Shown: positions 8,325 through 17,237, counted from the first letter of the stretch. The stretch is 64,000 nucleotides of DNA from UBA1402 sp964575345 (GCA_964575345.1 CAZNQD010000008.1:1-64000); one strand, 5' to 3'. The notes: generated by a model from the letters alone, not told the origin. A program made the numbers and translations.

Positions 8325-8870
8325 TCATATGTCCTGAGAGTCAGGCGCTGATTGCTGTAAAGCTTCGGGAATTTTGATGTTCCAGTCTTCGAAGTGGATA
8401 AAGGGCAGTACTTTGGGAGCAAGATCGGAAAGCGGCCCATAGAAACGGGAAGTGCTGCTTTTTTCCCGGTGAAAGGAAGATTCACCTTTGTTAAAATAGT
8501 CAAACACATTGGCGACTATACTCAACACAAAAAGATAGAGCACCACGGCAAACAGGCCTCCTGCAATGCGGTTGAGCCAGCCGAGCATCACCATTTTGAC
8601 CAGCTTGCTCAGCAAGAGTGCTACAAAATGAAATAAGATGACCGTCAGCACAAAAAGCACTATAAACGAAACAACCTGCAGCACTTTGGGATTCGCCGAT
8701 TCAAAAAGTTGTGAAATATAAGGTGTAAGCAAATAAGACAGAGCTTTCGCTGCAAAAATACCACATATAACGCCGGCTATGGCTCCGATGGTCTGAATAA
8801 GGCCTTTGCGCAAGCCATCAATTAAGCCCAGGAGGGCAACAATCAAAATGATAATGTCGTAGAGATTCAT
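8325..8870 (-). CDS. cvpA: CvpA-family membrane protein
   Basis: This 181-residue protein has four hydrophobic helices in the first 130 residues and the CvpA pattern (LIDGLRKGLIQTIGAIAGVICGIFAAK, then NRIAGGLFAVVLYLFVLSIV). CvpA was named for colicin V production in E. coli and is linked to envelope homeostasis; its molecular function is unsettled. It lies between infB (3 nt) and sufB (3 nt), so it is cotranscribed with both. The C-terminal 50 residues are soluble and weakly conserved. Confidence 0.88.
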   Translation of the reverse strand: MNLYDIIILIVALLGLIDGLRKGLIQTIGAIAGVICGIFAAKALSYLLTPYISQLFESANPKVLQVVSFIVLFVLTVILFHFVALLLSKLVKMVMLGWLNRIAGGLFAVVLYLFVLSIVANVFDYFNKGESSFHREKSSTSRFYGPLSDLAPKVLPFIHFEDWNIKIPEALQQSAPDSQDI

Positions 8871-8873
8871 ACA

Positions 8874-11800
8874 CTACAAAGTCTTTTTCACTTCTATTTC
8901 TTCATAAGCTTCAATAAAATCGCCCACCTTGATGTCGTTGTAATTGTTGATATTCAATCCACACTCATAACCCGAGGTAACTTCCTTGACATCTTCCTTG
9001 AATCGTTTTAAAGAGCCCAATTCTCCGGTATATACAACTATACCGTCGCGAATAAGCCTGATATTGGTGCCTCGCTTGATTTTCCCTTCTTTAACCATAC
9101 AGCCTGCTACTGTGCCGACTTTGGTAATCTTAAATACTTCACGTACCTCGACTGTGGCAGTAATTTCTTCCTTGATTTCAGGAGAAAGCATACCTTCCAT
9201 AGCCGACTTAATTTCTTCGATGGCATCGTAAATAATGGAGTACAGACGTATGTCTACGCCATCGCGCTCGGCCATTCTGCGGGCAGCCATGGACGGACGT
9301 ACCTGGAAACCGACAATAATGGCATCAGAGGCAGAAGCCAGGGTGACATCCGATTCAGAAATCTGACCTACCGCCTTGTGTATCACATTCACTTGAATTT
9401 GTTCTGTGCTTAATCCTATCAGAGAATCCGACAAAGCTTCGATAGATCCGTCCACGTCCCCTTTAACAATGAGATTCAGTTCTTTGAAATTGCCAACGGC
9501 AATACGGCGGCCTATTTCGGTCAGTGTCAGAATTTTGCTGGTACGCAATCCTTGTTCTCTCTGCAATTGCTCTCTTTTGTTGGCAATATCTCTGGCTTCC
9601 TGTTCGGAGTCGAGTACGTTGAAATTGTCGCCTGCCTGAGGAGCTCCGTTCAATCCGAGGATCAACACGGGTTCGGCGGGGCCTGCCGATTCTACTCGCT
9701 GCCCCCGTTCGTTGAACATGGCTTTGATTCGTCCGTGATTAACACCGGCAATGACAATATCTCCGATTTTTAGGGTCCCGTTTTCAACCAAAACTGTTGC
9801 TACATAGCCACGACCCTTGTCCAGTGTAGACTCGATGATGGAACCTATGGCACGTTTTGAGGGATTGGCCTTGAGCTCTAACATTTCAGCCTCGAGCAAC
9901 ACTTTTTCGAGCAATTCCTTCACTTTGATGCCTTTTTTGGCTGAAATATCCTGTGACTGGTATTTTCCGCCCCATTCTTCGACCAGGTAATTCATGGCAG
10001 CCAGTTCCTGTTTGATTTTTTCGGGATCGGCTCCCTGTTTGTCTATTTTGTTGATGGCAAACACAATGGGGACACCCGCTGCAGCAGCGTGATTTATCGC
10101 CTCAACGGTTTGAGGCATGACGCTGTCGTCGGCGGCCACTATAATAATGGCAATATCTGTTATTTTAGCTCCTCGGGCACGCATGGCCGTAAAGGCTTCG
10201 TGGCCGGGGGTATCCAGGAAGGTGATTTTCCGGCCGTCTTCCAGAGCAACATTGTACGCTCCAATGTGCTGGGTTATACCCCCGGCTTCACCGGCAATCA
10301 CATTAGCGTTGCGAATGTAGTCGAGCAGAGAAGTTTTACCGTGGTCCACATGTCCCATTACTGTGATAATGGGGGGACGGGGTATCAAATCTTCTTCACT
10401 GTCTTCGTCCTCCTGAATGGCTTCCAGCAGCTCAGCACTGACGTACTCTGTTTTGAAGCCGAATTCATCGGCTACAAAATTAATGGTTTCCGCATCCAGG
10501 CGCTGATTGATCGATACCATCTGACCTATGCTTATGCAGGTGGAGATTACGTTGACAACCGGCACATCCATCATGGTGGCCAGGTCGTTTACGGTGACAA
10601 ATTCAGTTATTTTGAGTACACTCTTATCCCGCAATTCTTTTGCTTCTTGCTCATGCATTCTTTGTGAAGCGGCCTCCCGTTTTTCTTTGCGGTATTTTGT
10701 TCCTTTCTTGGGTTTATTGGTCAGACGGGCAAGAGTTTCTTTAATTTGTTTGGAGACATCCTCTTCGCTGACTTCTGTTTTGAGAACAGGTTTTTTGAGG
10801 CGGCTTTTGGCCTTTTCGGTCCTGGAGGCCGGAGCGTTGAATTCTCCGTTAACCCTAATCTTGACGTCCTTGATGCGGCTGCGTTTTTTCCTTTTGGAAT
10901 CTGATACTTCGGTTTTCCCCTCGGTTTTAGCCTTAAGAATTTCGGCTTTTTTTCTCTCCTCGCGCAATGCCAGTTCCTGATTTTTTTTGTCTTCCTGCTC
11001 CTTGAGTTTTTCCTGTTTGGTTTTCTTTTTGGGCCTGGTGTTTTGATTCAGCGCGTCCAGATCGATGGTGGTAACCACCTTGATGTTGGATTTAATAGTT
11101 CTTTTCCCCAGGCTGAAGATTTCGGGTTCTCCTGGTTTTTGAACAAGCTGAGCGCCTTCCAGCTCTTCGGATTTTTTGGACGGTATTGTTTCAGTAACAG
11201 GCTGTTCTTCTCTTTCTTCGGCAATTGTTTTCTTTTCTGCACGGGCAGCTTCCTCTTGCGGGGCTGTTCTGTAGGATTCTTCTTTTTCGGTCTTTTCGGC
11301 TGCGGGAGTTTCACTCACAGGAGCTTTGGCCAGAGGAACTTCTGCCACGGGAGCTTCTGCAGCAGGGGCTTCTTTTGCAGATTCGCGAACGGGAAGTTCT
11401 TCTTTTTCCACTTTTATTTCTTCGTCCACTTCAGGCTTGGTAAACGCCGGGCCTGTGGCCGTCAGAATCACTTCTTCGGTAGCTTTTGCGGGCTTTTCTT
11501 CTTTGGGAAGGATTTCCTCCTTTTTCTCCTTTTTCGGCTCTGCTGCTTTGGGCTTAGCGATAGCGTCCAGATCTATTTTGCCCAGAGTCTTGAATTGTTG
11601 CTGGTGAATGCTTACGACAGGTTCTTCGGGAGCTTCTTGTTGTCTGACAGGCTCAGGCTCTGTTTCTGTTTCTATGGCCCTGGGTTTCTCCTTTTTTGGC
11701 ATTAAAAGATCCTGCCCATCGCCAAATTCTTTTACGAGAAGCATATAGGCCTCTTCGCTGATTTTGGCATTGGGATTGTTTTCAACCTCAAATCCCTTTT

Positions 11801-11876
11801 TTTGTAAAAAATCCACCAGAGTGCTGATACCCACGTTCAGCTCTCTGGTTATTTTATTCAATCGAACACTCGACAT
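8874..11876 (-). CDS. infB: Translation initiation factor IF-2
   Basis: This 1000-residue GTPase delivers fMet-tRNA to the 30S subunit and promotes subunit joining. It starts with an IF2_N helical domain (VRLNKITRELNVGISTLVDFLQKKG). A long Lys/Glu/Ala/Pro-rich low-complexity linker follows (about residues 80-370), then a second N-terminal-like segment. The G domain has GHVDHGKTS, DTPGH and NKID. Domains II-IV complete the C-terminus. I chose the ATG at 11876; a TTG at 11882 only adds two residues. The linker is long even for IF-2 but typical of Bacteroidota. It lies between nusA and cvpA. Confidence 0.97.
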   Translation of the reverse strand: MSSVRLNKITRELNVGISTLVDFLQKKGFEVENNPNAKISEEAYMLLVKEFGDGQDLLMPKKEKPRAIETETEPEPVRQQEAPEEPVVSIHQQQFKTLGKIDLDAIAKPKAAEPKKEKKEEILPKEEKPAKATEEVILTATGPAFTKPEVDEEIKVEKEELPVRESAKEAPAAEAPVAEVPLAKAPVSETPAAEKTEKEESYRTAPQEEAARAEKKTIAEEREEQPVTETIPSKKSEELEGAQLVQKPGEPEIFSLGKRTIKSNIKVVTTIDLDALNQNTRPKKKTKQEKLKEQEDKKNQELALREERKKAEILKAKTEGKTEVSDSKRKKRSRIKDVKIRVNGEFNAPASRTEKAKSRLKKPVLKTEVSEEDVSKQIKETLARLTNKPKKGTKYRKEKREAASQRMHEQEAKELRDKSVLKITEFVTVNDLATMMDVPVVNVISTCISIGQMVSINQRLDAETINFVADEFGFKTEYVSAELLEAIQEDEDSEEDLIPRPPIITVMGHVDHGKTSLLDYIRNANVIAGEAGGITQHIGAYNVALEDGRKITFLDTPGHEAFTAMRARGAKITDIAIIIVAADDSVMPQTVEAINHAAAAGVPIVFAINKIDKQGADPEKIKQELAAMNYLVEEWGGKYQSQDISAKKGIKVKELLEKVLLEAEMLELKANPSKRAIGSIIESTLDKGRGYVATVLVENGTLKIGDIVIAGVNHGRIKAMFNERGQRVESAGPAEPVLILGLNGAPQAGDNFNVLDSEQEARDIANKREQLQREQGLRTSKILTLTEIGRRIAVGNFKELNLIVKGDVDGSIEALSDSLIGLSTEQIQVNVIHKAVGQISESDVTLASASDAIIVGFQVRPSMAARRMAERDGVDIRLYSIIYDAIEEIKSAMEGMLSPEIKEEITATVEVREVFKITKVGTVAGCMVKEGKIKRGTNIRLIRDGIVVYTGELGSLKRFKEDVKEVTSGYECGLNINNYNDIKVGDFIEAYEEIEVKKTL

Positions 11877-11891
11877 AAGCAAATAAATTTA

Positions 11892-13163
11892 TTAATCTTC
11901 AAATTCTGCACGAAGTATACGCAAAACTTCATCCACCGTGCTTTCCTCCAAATCGGCCTTTTCAATCAAGGTTTCTCTTGGCAGGGCCAGTACATTCCGT
12001 GCAGTATCGCAACCTATGGCTTTTAGGGCCTCTATGACCCATTCATCTATTTCGTCCTTGAATTCATCCAGGTAAATATCGTCCTCTTCCAGTTCCTGGT
12101 CGGTTTCCCTGAAAACATCAATGGTATAATTGGTCAGCATGCTGGCAAGCTTAATATTCATGCCCCCTTTGCCGATGGCCAGCGATACCTCTTCGGGTTT
12201 GAGCCAGACTTCGGCTTTTTTGTTGGCTTCGTCCAGTCTGATCGAGGATATTTTGGCAGGACTCAGAGCCCTTTGAATAAATAAGCTGGTATTGGAAGTA
12301 TAGTTGATTACATCGATATTCTCGTTGCGCAATTCGCGTACTATGCCATGAATTCTGGAACCTTTCACTCCCACGCAGGCTCCCACCGGATCAATGCGTT
12401 CGTCGTAAGACTCCACGGCAATTTTTGCCCTTTCTCCCGGGATGCGGGCTACCCTTTTGATGGTAATGAGCCCGTCATGGATTTCGGGAACCTCCAATTC
12501 AAAAAGCCTCTCCAGAAAAACAGGAGAAGTACGAGACAAAACGATCTTGGGATCGACAGCCTTGGGATTGTTATTCTTGTTTTCAACACGCTCTATGACG
12601 GCACGAACGGTTTCTCCCTTACGATAAAAATCACTGGGTATCTGTTCGTTCTTAGGCAAAATTAGTTCATTGTTTTCATCGTCCAAAAGCAAAATTTCTT
12701 TTTTCCAGATCTGGTAGACTTCGGCGCTTACCAATTGTCCCACCTGTTCAATGAAACGATTGTAGAGGCTTTCCTTTTGTAATTCCATGATTTTGGAAGC
12801 CAGGGTTTGCCGCAAATTCAAAATGGCACGACGTCCAAAGGCGCTGAAATAAACCTGGTCGGTAACTTCTTCACCTACTTCGTAATCGCTTTCTATTTTT
12901 CGGGCCTCCGTCAGGCTGATTTGATTTTCGTGATCCTCCACCAGGTCATCCTCTACTATTTCGCGGTTGTGCCAGATTTCAAAGTCTCCGCTGTCGGGGT
13001 TGATAATAACATCGTAATGTTCGTCTGAGCCAAATAGTTTTGCTATGACGCCACGAAAAGATTCTACAATTACATTTATCATTGTAGAGCGGTCTATGTT
13101 TTTGGACTCTTTGAACTCCGAAAAAATTTCGACCAGATTGATTCGTTCTTCTGTTTTTGCCAT
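11892..13163 (-). CDS. nusA: Transcription termination/antitermination protein NusA
   Basis: This is the RNA polymerase-binding factor that modulates pausing, termination and antitermination. From the ATG at 13163 (MAKTEERINLVEIFSEFK) it has 423 residues, close to other Bacteroidota NusA proteins, which begin at the same point. The N-terminal polymerase-binding domain (about 1-125) is followed by an S1 domain. Two KH domains come next, including DPVGACVGVKGSRIHGIV and LAIGKGGMNIKLAS, then a short acidic tail. ATGs at 13175 and 13274 are in frame; the latter overlaps rimP by 65 bp and adds an unconserved leader. Confidence 0.96.
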   Translation of the reverse strand: MAKTEERINLVEIFSEFKESKNIDRSTMINVIVESFRGVIAKLFGSDEHYDVIINPDSGDFEIWHNREIVEDDLVEDHENQISLTEARKIESDYEVGEEVTDQVYFSAFGRRAILNLRQTLASKIMELQKESLYNRFIEQVGQLVSAEVYQIWKKEILLLDDENNELILPKNEQIPSDFYRKGETVRAVIERVENKNNNPKAVDPKIVLSRTSPVFLERLFELEVPEIHDGLITIKRVARIPGERAKIAVESYDERIDPVGACVGVKGSRIHGIVRELRNENIDVINYTSNTSLFIQRALSPAKISSIRLDEANKKAEVWLKPEEVSLAIGKGGMNIKLASMLTNYTIDVFRETDQELEEDDIYLDEFKDEIDEWVIEALKAIGCDTARNVLALPRETLIEKADLEESTVDEVLRILRAEFED

Positions 13164-13209
13164 TTTAGTTGACATTGTGTTGAAATATCTATTAATTCTC
13201 TCGTATTTG

Positions 13210-13677
13210 TCAGAATTGTATTTTGGTGCAGACAGAGGCTGTTTCAGCATGCAAATAGCACTCCTGTTGCTCAATAACTTTGGGCCTTTTGGCTCCTTCG
13301 GGTTTTATTTTTCGCATAACGCCGACACAAAATTTTTCTTCGTCACAGCTTAGTAATATACCTGAAAACTTTTGTCCGTTTTTCAGACGAACCTCAACCT
13401 CCTCGTTAAGGTGTTTTTGATATTGCCTGAATATTTTAAAGCGCTGGCCTATACCTGCTGAAGAAACTTCCAAGGCAAAATCCTGATCCGTATTGCCCAG
13501 ACGGGACTCAACATGCTTACTCAATTCTGCGCAATCGTCAATGCTTACGTTGCCCTGAACAGATTCAATTTCGATGGCAATACTAAAATCAGGGCTGATG
13601 TTGAGGTCAACCAAAAAAAAGGGCTTGTTATTAATCCACTCTTCAATGTACTGATTGATAAGTTCTTTACTAATCAT
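13210..13677 (-). CDS. rimP: Ribosome maturation factor RimP
   Basis: This 155-residue protein is required for 30S subunit maturation. The N-terminal domain contains VSIDDCAELSKHVESRLG and FALEVSSAGIGQRFK, where E. coli RimP has a VSSPG-type motif. The C-terminal SH3-like domain contains VEVRLKNGQKFSGILLSCDEEKF. It is the first gene of the 11.6-kb rimP-nusA-infB-cvpA-suf series. The ATG at 13677 is well placed about 57 nt after the predicted transcription start, downstream of a terminator-like hairpin. Confidence 0.94.
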   Translation of the reverse strand: MISKELINQYIEEWINNKPFFLVDLNISPDFSIAIEIESVQGNVSIDDCAELSKHVESRLGNTDQDFALEVSSAGIGQRFKIFRQYQKHLNEEVEVRLKNGQKFSGILLSCDEEKFCVGVMRKIKPEGAKRPKVIEQQECYLHAETASVCTKIQF

Positions 13678-13690
13678 CCTTTTATGTTAA

Positions 13691-13721
13691 GTAAAAAATG
13701 AGGGGAACCTTTGTCCCCCTC
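13691..13721 (-). terminator. Terminator-like hairpin in the rimP-nusA-infB-suf leader (possible attenuator)
   Basis: On the minus strand, GAGGGG pairs with CCCCTC (six pairs), plus an inner AC/GT extension around a 4-nt loop. ATTTTTTAC follows directly. This is the form of an intrinsic terminator, but it lies between the predicted promoter (13741-13771) and the rimP ATG. It therefore resembles a leader attenuator. On the plus strand the hairpin is followed by G/C-rich sequence, so it is not a terminator in that direction. Confidence 0.55.
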
Positions 13722-13740
13722 GCCTGTATCCTAACGGCCG

Positions 13741-13771
13741 CAAAATTACACAATATCAGGTGATTTGCAAA
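13741..13771 (-). promoter_or_regulatory. Predicted promoter of the rimP-nusA-infB-cvpA-suf operon
   Basis: The minus strand reads TTTG (13768-13771), a 19-nt spacer, then TAATTTTG (13741-13748). This is a full match to the Bacteroidota TTTG-N19-21-TAnnTTTG pattern. The expected start of transcription is near 13734. No equally good promoter was noticed between the genes downstream, so this one may drive all eleven genes. Confidence 0.65.
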
Positions 13772-13809
13772 AAAAACGTGGATTATTTTAATCTGGAGGC
13801 TAAAAAATA

Positions 13810-13817
13810 TACTTTTG
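13810..13817 (+). promoter_or_regulatory. Putative -7 element for the OmpA-like lipoprotein gene
   Basis: TACTTTTG on the plus strand fits TAnnTTTG and ends 25 nt before the ATG at 13843. It is back-to-back with the rimP operon promoter. No convincing -33 partner was seen. Confidence 0.45.
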
Positions 13818-13842
13818 CGCGGATTCTGATCCGGAATTTTTT

Positions 13843-14499
13843 ATGAAAAGCGTTTTATACCCCCTTTTGATACTTTGGAGTTGTCTCGTATTTTTTAGCA
13901 GCTGCTCCACCGTTTCGAATATTGTAAAAAAGGAACTTGCAGAAAAGAATTCCGAAGACATTCTCCGTAACACCGCTGCCGAATACATTGTAAATTCCGG
14001 CATCGAAGGAGAAGCCGGCCGATGGATTGCCTCCCAAATGGAGATCCTGAAAATCATGTTAAGCGAGCAAATGGGCGATTCTGTGATGATTCGCCAACCC
14101 GAGGAAGGCCTTTTGCTGGTTTTTGACTCCGACCGGCTTTTCAAACAAGGGCTTGAGTATCTAAATGATTCTTCCACCGAAACCTTGCACGTACTTGCAA
14201 CATCCCTGCAACGTTTTCCAAACACCAGATTGTATATTTTGGTCCATACCGACAACAGCAGTTCAGAATTCATAGCACTTTCCTTATCGGACAAAAGAGC
14301 CAAAAACATAAAAAAAATTCTGGCATCAAAGGGCATGAAACGCAGTCATATCGTAGCCGAAGGAAGGGGCTTTACGGTGCCTGTTATTTCGAACGAAAGC
14401 CCCGAGGGCCGAAAACTCAATCGCAGGGTAGAGATGGCTGTAACGGCTAATCATAAAATGATTCGCCAAGCCATAAAAAGCACTAAAACAAAAAGATAA
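13843..14499 (+). CDS. OmpA-family lipoprotein
   Basis: This 218-residue protein has a lipoprotein signal ending FFSSC (C22), so it is probably acylated at the outer membrane. The C-terminal 115 residues form an OmpA-like peptidoglycan-binding domain: YILVHTDN, then LSDKRAKNIKKILASKGM, GRGFTVPV and GRKLNRRVEM. The conserved Asp and Arg (NRRVE) that bind diaminopimelate are present, although the usual TDxxG turn is altered to TDNSS. It likely ties the outer membrane to peptidoglycan. It has its own promoter and lies 49 bp before gpmI, which also has one. Confidence 0.85.
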   Translation: MKSVLYPLLILWSCLVFFSSCSTVSNIVKKELAEKNSEDILRNTAAEYIVNSGIEGEAGRWIASQMEILKIMLSEQMGDSVMIRQPEEGLLLVFDSDRLFKQGLEYLNDSSTETLHVLATSLQRFPNTRLYILVHTDNSSSEFIALSLSDKRAKNIKKILASKGMKRSHIVAEGRGFTVPVISNESPEGRKLNRRVEMAVTANHKMIRQAIKSTKTKR

Positions 14500-14514
14500 T
14501 TCAGTCAAATTGCT

Positions 14515-14522
14515 TACCTTTG
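14515..14522 (+). promoter_or_regulatory. Putative -7 element for gpmI
   Basis: TACCTTTG matches TAnnTTTG and lies 26 nt before the gpmI ATG, within the 49-bp gap after the lipoprotein gene. No clear -33 element was seen. Confidence 0.45.
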
Positions 14523-14548
14523 CGCCCAAAATTCTTAGATAATTAGTT

Positions 14549-16075
14549 ATGAGCAAAAAAGCAATGCTGATGATTCTCGACGGTTGGGGCATTGGCAATC
14601 ATGGGAAAGAAGACGTCATATACAACACCCCCACCCCTTACTGGAACTATCTGATAAAAAACTACCCAAACTCACAACTTCAGGCATCAGGCGAAAACGT
14701 GGGCTTACCCGACGGCCAAATGGGAAATTCCGAAGTGGGTCACCTCAACATAGGAGCCGGCAGAGTGGTTTACCAGGATTTGGTAAAAATCAATATTTCC
14801 TGCCGCGACAACAGTATTCTCGAAAATCCCGGCATCAAGGCTGCTTACAGCTACGCAAAACAATCGGGCAGGCAAATCCATTTTTTGGGCCTGGTTTCCG
14901 ACGGCGGAGTACACAGCTCGCTGGACCACCTTTTTAAGCTGATTGAAATCTCCAAACTTTACGGCATAAAAAAATCCTTTGTTCACTGCTTTACGGACGG
15001 CCGCGACACCGACCCAAGGAGCGGCAAGTCATTCATAGCAAGCCTGCAAAAGCACCTTGATCAAAACACAGGGGCCATAGCCTCTATTGTTGGCCGTTAC
15101 TATGCCATGGACAGGGACAAACGCTGGGAACGCATCAAAGAGGCCTATGAGTTGTTGGTAAAGGGCAAAGGAGTAAAAGCACAAGATATGGTTCAGGCTG
15201 TTCAGGACTCCTACGATCAGGGAGTTACCGATGAATTCATAAAACCCATCGTTCATACAGATTCTCAGGGCCAGCCCCTGGCAACTATTCAGGACGGCGA
15301 TGTAGTACTCTTTTTCAATTTTCGCAACGACAGAGCCAAAGAGCTCACCATAGTGCTGACACAGGAAGACATGCCACAATACGGCATGCAGACACTCTGC
15401 CTGGAATATTACACCATGACCCCATACGATGCCACCTTTAAAGGCTTAAACATCCTTTTTGACAAAGACAACGTCAGTAATACCCTGGGGGAAATTGTGG
15501 CAAAAGCCGGCAAAAAACAATTGCGGATAGCTGAAACCGAAAAGTACGCTCACGTGACCTTCTTCTTCTCGGGTGGTCGCGAAAAAGAATTCGAAAACGA
15601 AGACCGTATACTGATTCCCTCGCCCAAAGTGGCCACTTACGACCTAAAGCCCGAAATGAGCGTTAACGAGGTGGGCGACGCGCTGAAGCAAGCCATAGAA
15701 ACCGAAAAATACGATCTGATTGTCGTGAACTACGCCAATGGAGACATGGTCGGCCATACAGGTGTCTATTCTGCCATTCAGGCCGCTGTCAAAGCCGTGG
15801 ACGCCAATGTTGAAAAAGTAGTTGAAGCAGCCAAAGGCAAAGGCTACGAAGTAATCATCATAGCCGATCACGGCAATGCCGACAATGCATTGAATCCCGA
15901 CAATTCGCCCAATACAGCCCATTCTCTGAACCCTGTTCCATTTGTGTTCGTAAGCCGGAATACTTCGGCCAAAGTCGATAAGGGCATACTGGCCGATGTG
16001 GCACCCTCGCTCTGTCGGCTTCTGGGCATAAACCAGCCTGCGGAAATGACCGGACGCTGTCTTATACACGACTAA
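14549..16075 (+). CDS. gpmI: 2,3-bisphosphoglycerate-independent phosphoglycerate mutase
   Basis: This 508-residue metalloenzyme interconverts 3- and 2-phosphoglycerate in glycolysis. It belongs to the alkaline phosphatase superfamily with two Mn ions. Motifs are the N-terminal LMILDGWGIG, the catalytic Ser61 in NSEVGHLNIGAGR, the substrate loop CFTDGRDTDPRSG, NFRNDRAKE, and the C-terminal metal sites NYANGDMVGHTG and IIADHGNADNA. Its length matches the family. A TAnnTTTG element precedes it. The downstream DUF3109 gene begins 9 nt after its stop, so the two are probably cotranscribed. Confidence 0.97.
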   Translation: MSKKAMLMILDGWGIGNHGKEDVIYNTPTPYWNYLIKNYPNSQLQASGENVGLPDGQMGNSEVGHLNIGAGRVVYQDLVKINISCRDNSILENPGIKAAYSYAKQSGRQIHFLGLVSDGGVHSSLDHLFKLIEISKLYGIKKSFVHCFTDGRDTDPRSGKSFIASLQKHLDQNTGAIASIVGRYYAMDRDKRWERIKEAYELLVKGKGVKAQDMVQAVQDSYDQGVTDEFIKPIVHTDSQGQPLATIQDGDVVLFFNFRNDRAKELTIVLTQEDMPQYGMQTLCLEYYTMTPYDATFKGLNILFDKDNVSNTLGEIVAKAGKKQLRIAETEKYAHVTFFFSGGREKEFENEDRILIPSPKVATYDLKPEMSVNEVGDALKQAIETEKYDLIVVNYANGDMVGHTGVYSAIQAAVKAVDANVEKVVEAAKGKGYEVIIIADHGNADNALNPDNSPNTAHSLNPVPFVFVSRNTSAKVDKGILADVAPSLCRLLGINQPAEMTGRCLIHD

Positions 16076-16084
16076 TCACTGAGC

Positions 16085-16672
16085 ATGCTGCAGATTGATG
16101 AGACCATCATCAGCCTTGAAATAATTGATCAAACGTTTTGCTGCGACTTGAACAAATGCAGAGGCAGGTGTTGTGTAGAAGGGGAGTCGGGTGCTCCGCT
16201 GGAAGAAGATGAAATTGCCGAGCTGGAAAAGGCTTTGCCTGTAGTATGGGACGAACTCTCGCCCCTGGCCCGTCAGCTCATTGGCCAACAAGGTGTTTAT
16301 TACAGGGATGCTTCGGGCGAAACCGTTACTTCTATCATCAACGGTAAGGATTGTGTTTTTACCTGTTACGATGAAAAGGGCATTTGTTGTTGCGCTCTTG
16401 AAAAGGCCTGGAGACAAGGTAAAAGCTCATTTATCAAACCCATCTCCTGCCACCTCTATCCCATAAGACTGTCTAAATTAGCTTCCGGGGGCATTGCGCT
16501 CAATTATCAACAATGGCATGTCTGTGTTTCTGCCCCGGTCAAAGGGAAAGCTTTAGGCTTGCCTATTTACCGGTTTCTCAAAGAGCCCCTGATCCGAAAA
16601 TTCGGACAAGATTGGTACGATCAGCTCTGCGAGGCTGCCCGGATGCTCAAAGATTATCCCCGGGCTGTTTAA
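16085..16672 (+). CDS. DUF3109-family cysteine-rich protein (probable metal or Fe-S binding)
   Basis: This 195-residue protein belongs to the DUF3109 family, related to YkgJ-type CxxxCxxxCC proteins. Cysteines cluster in FCCDLNKCRGRCC near the N-terminus, in KDCVFTCYDEKGICCCALE in the middle, and in PISCHLYPIR and WHVCVSAP. The pattern suggests Fe-S or zinc ligation. Biochemical function is not established. It follows gpmI by 9 nt and ends 24 bp before a convergent gene. Confidence 0.8.
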   Translation: MLQIDETIISLEIIDQTFCCDLNKCRGRCCVEGESGAPLEEDEIAELEKALPVVWDELSPLARQLIGQQGVYYRDASGETVTSIINGKDCVFTCYDEKGICCCALEKAWRQGKSSFIKPISCHLYPIRLSKLASGGIALNYQQWHVCVSAPVKGKALGLPIYRFLKEPLIRKFGQDWYDQLCEAARMLKDYPRAV

Positions 16673-16696
16673 TCAATAACTCTGATTGTTTTTTGG

Positions 16697-17137
16697 TTAT
16701 TGTTTTGATTCTTTTTCCGAACCTTGTTCTGATCTTTGTTCTGATTTTGAACCTTGCCTGTTTGTGCTCAAATTCTTTTTATCCAGTGTTTTAAACGATA
16801 AAATATGGATACTGACACCCAGTGCAATCAGGAGCAATACTATTCTCAGCCAATGAATTTCCAAAACAAAAAGAACAGAAATCAGGATGGTTATCCACAA
16901 CAAACTGACAGAGAATATTTTAGTCTTAAGGGGTATCGCCTTGTACTTCCTGTAATTTTCGATATACGGCCCCAAACGAGGATGTTGCATCAGCCAGCGA
17001 TAATAACGCCCGGAACCTTTGTAGAAAAGGGCCGCGCTCAGCAACAAAAAAGGCGTAGTGGGCAGGACGGGCAAAAAAATACCCAGTATCGCCAACACCA
17101 AAAATAAAGCTCCCAGCAAGTTATAGACTACTTTCAT
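16697..17137 (-). CDS. YbaN/DUF454-family inner membrane protein
   Basis: From the ATG at 17137 the protein has 146 residues; an in-frame start at 17158 would lie inside the -7 promoter element. Residues 1-30 form a hydrophobic hairpin ending in the family motif GIFLPVLPTTPFLLL. A conserved SGRYYRWLMQHPRLGPYIENYR block follows, then two more helices. The family's role is unknown. The last 25 residues are Ser/Glu/Lys/Gln-rich (QGSKSEQRSEQGSEKESKQ) and encoded by imperfect short repeats, so they are probably a disordered, variable tail. It is divergent from the esterase gene. Confidence 0.8.
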   Translation of the reverse strand: MKVVYNLLGALFLVLAILGIFLPVLPTTPFLLLSAALFYKGSGRYYRWLMQHPRLGPYIENYRKYKAIPLKTKIFSVSLLWITILISVLFVLEIHWLRIVLLLIALGVSIHILSFKTLDKKNLSTNRQGSKSEQRSEQGSEKESKQ

Positions 17138-17157
17138 TCTTTTCCGGAATAGGAGCA

Positions 17158-17213
17158 CAAAAGTAGTTTTTTATGCCGGGTCTTTAAAATTCTGGCAGAA
17201 TCCTTTATATTTG
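17158..17213. promoter_or_regulatory. Divergent -7 elements for the YbaN-type and esterase genes
   Basis: Minus-strand TACTTTTG (17158-17165) faces the YbaN-type gene. Plus-strand TATATTTG (17206-17213) lies 24 nt before the esterase ATG. Both fit TAnnTTTG. Clear -33 partners were not seen. Confidence 0.45.
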
Positions 17214-17237
17214 TTCTAATCTTAACTCAATTGAATC

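Noticed and set aside
10089..11705. Long plus-strand open frames opposite infB (for example 10089-10667 and 11043-11705)
   Set aside because: They are antisense to conserved IF-2 domains or to its Lys/Glu-rich linker, which gives Phe/Cys-rich nonsense proteins on the other strand. They have no recognisable domains.
13700..13721. Hairpin as an ordinary terminator for a plus-strand gene
   Set aside because: No plus-strand gene ends upstream and the T-run is present only on the minus strand, so the leader-attenuator reading fits better.
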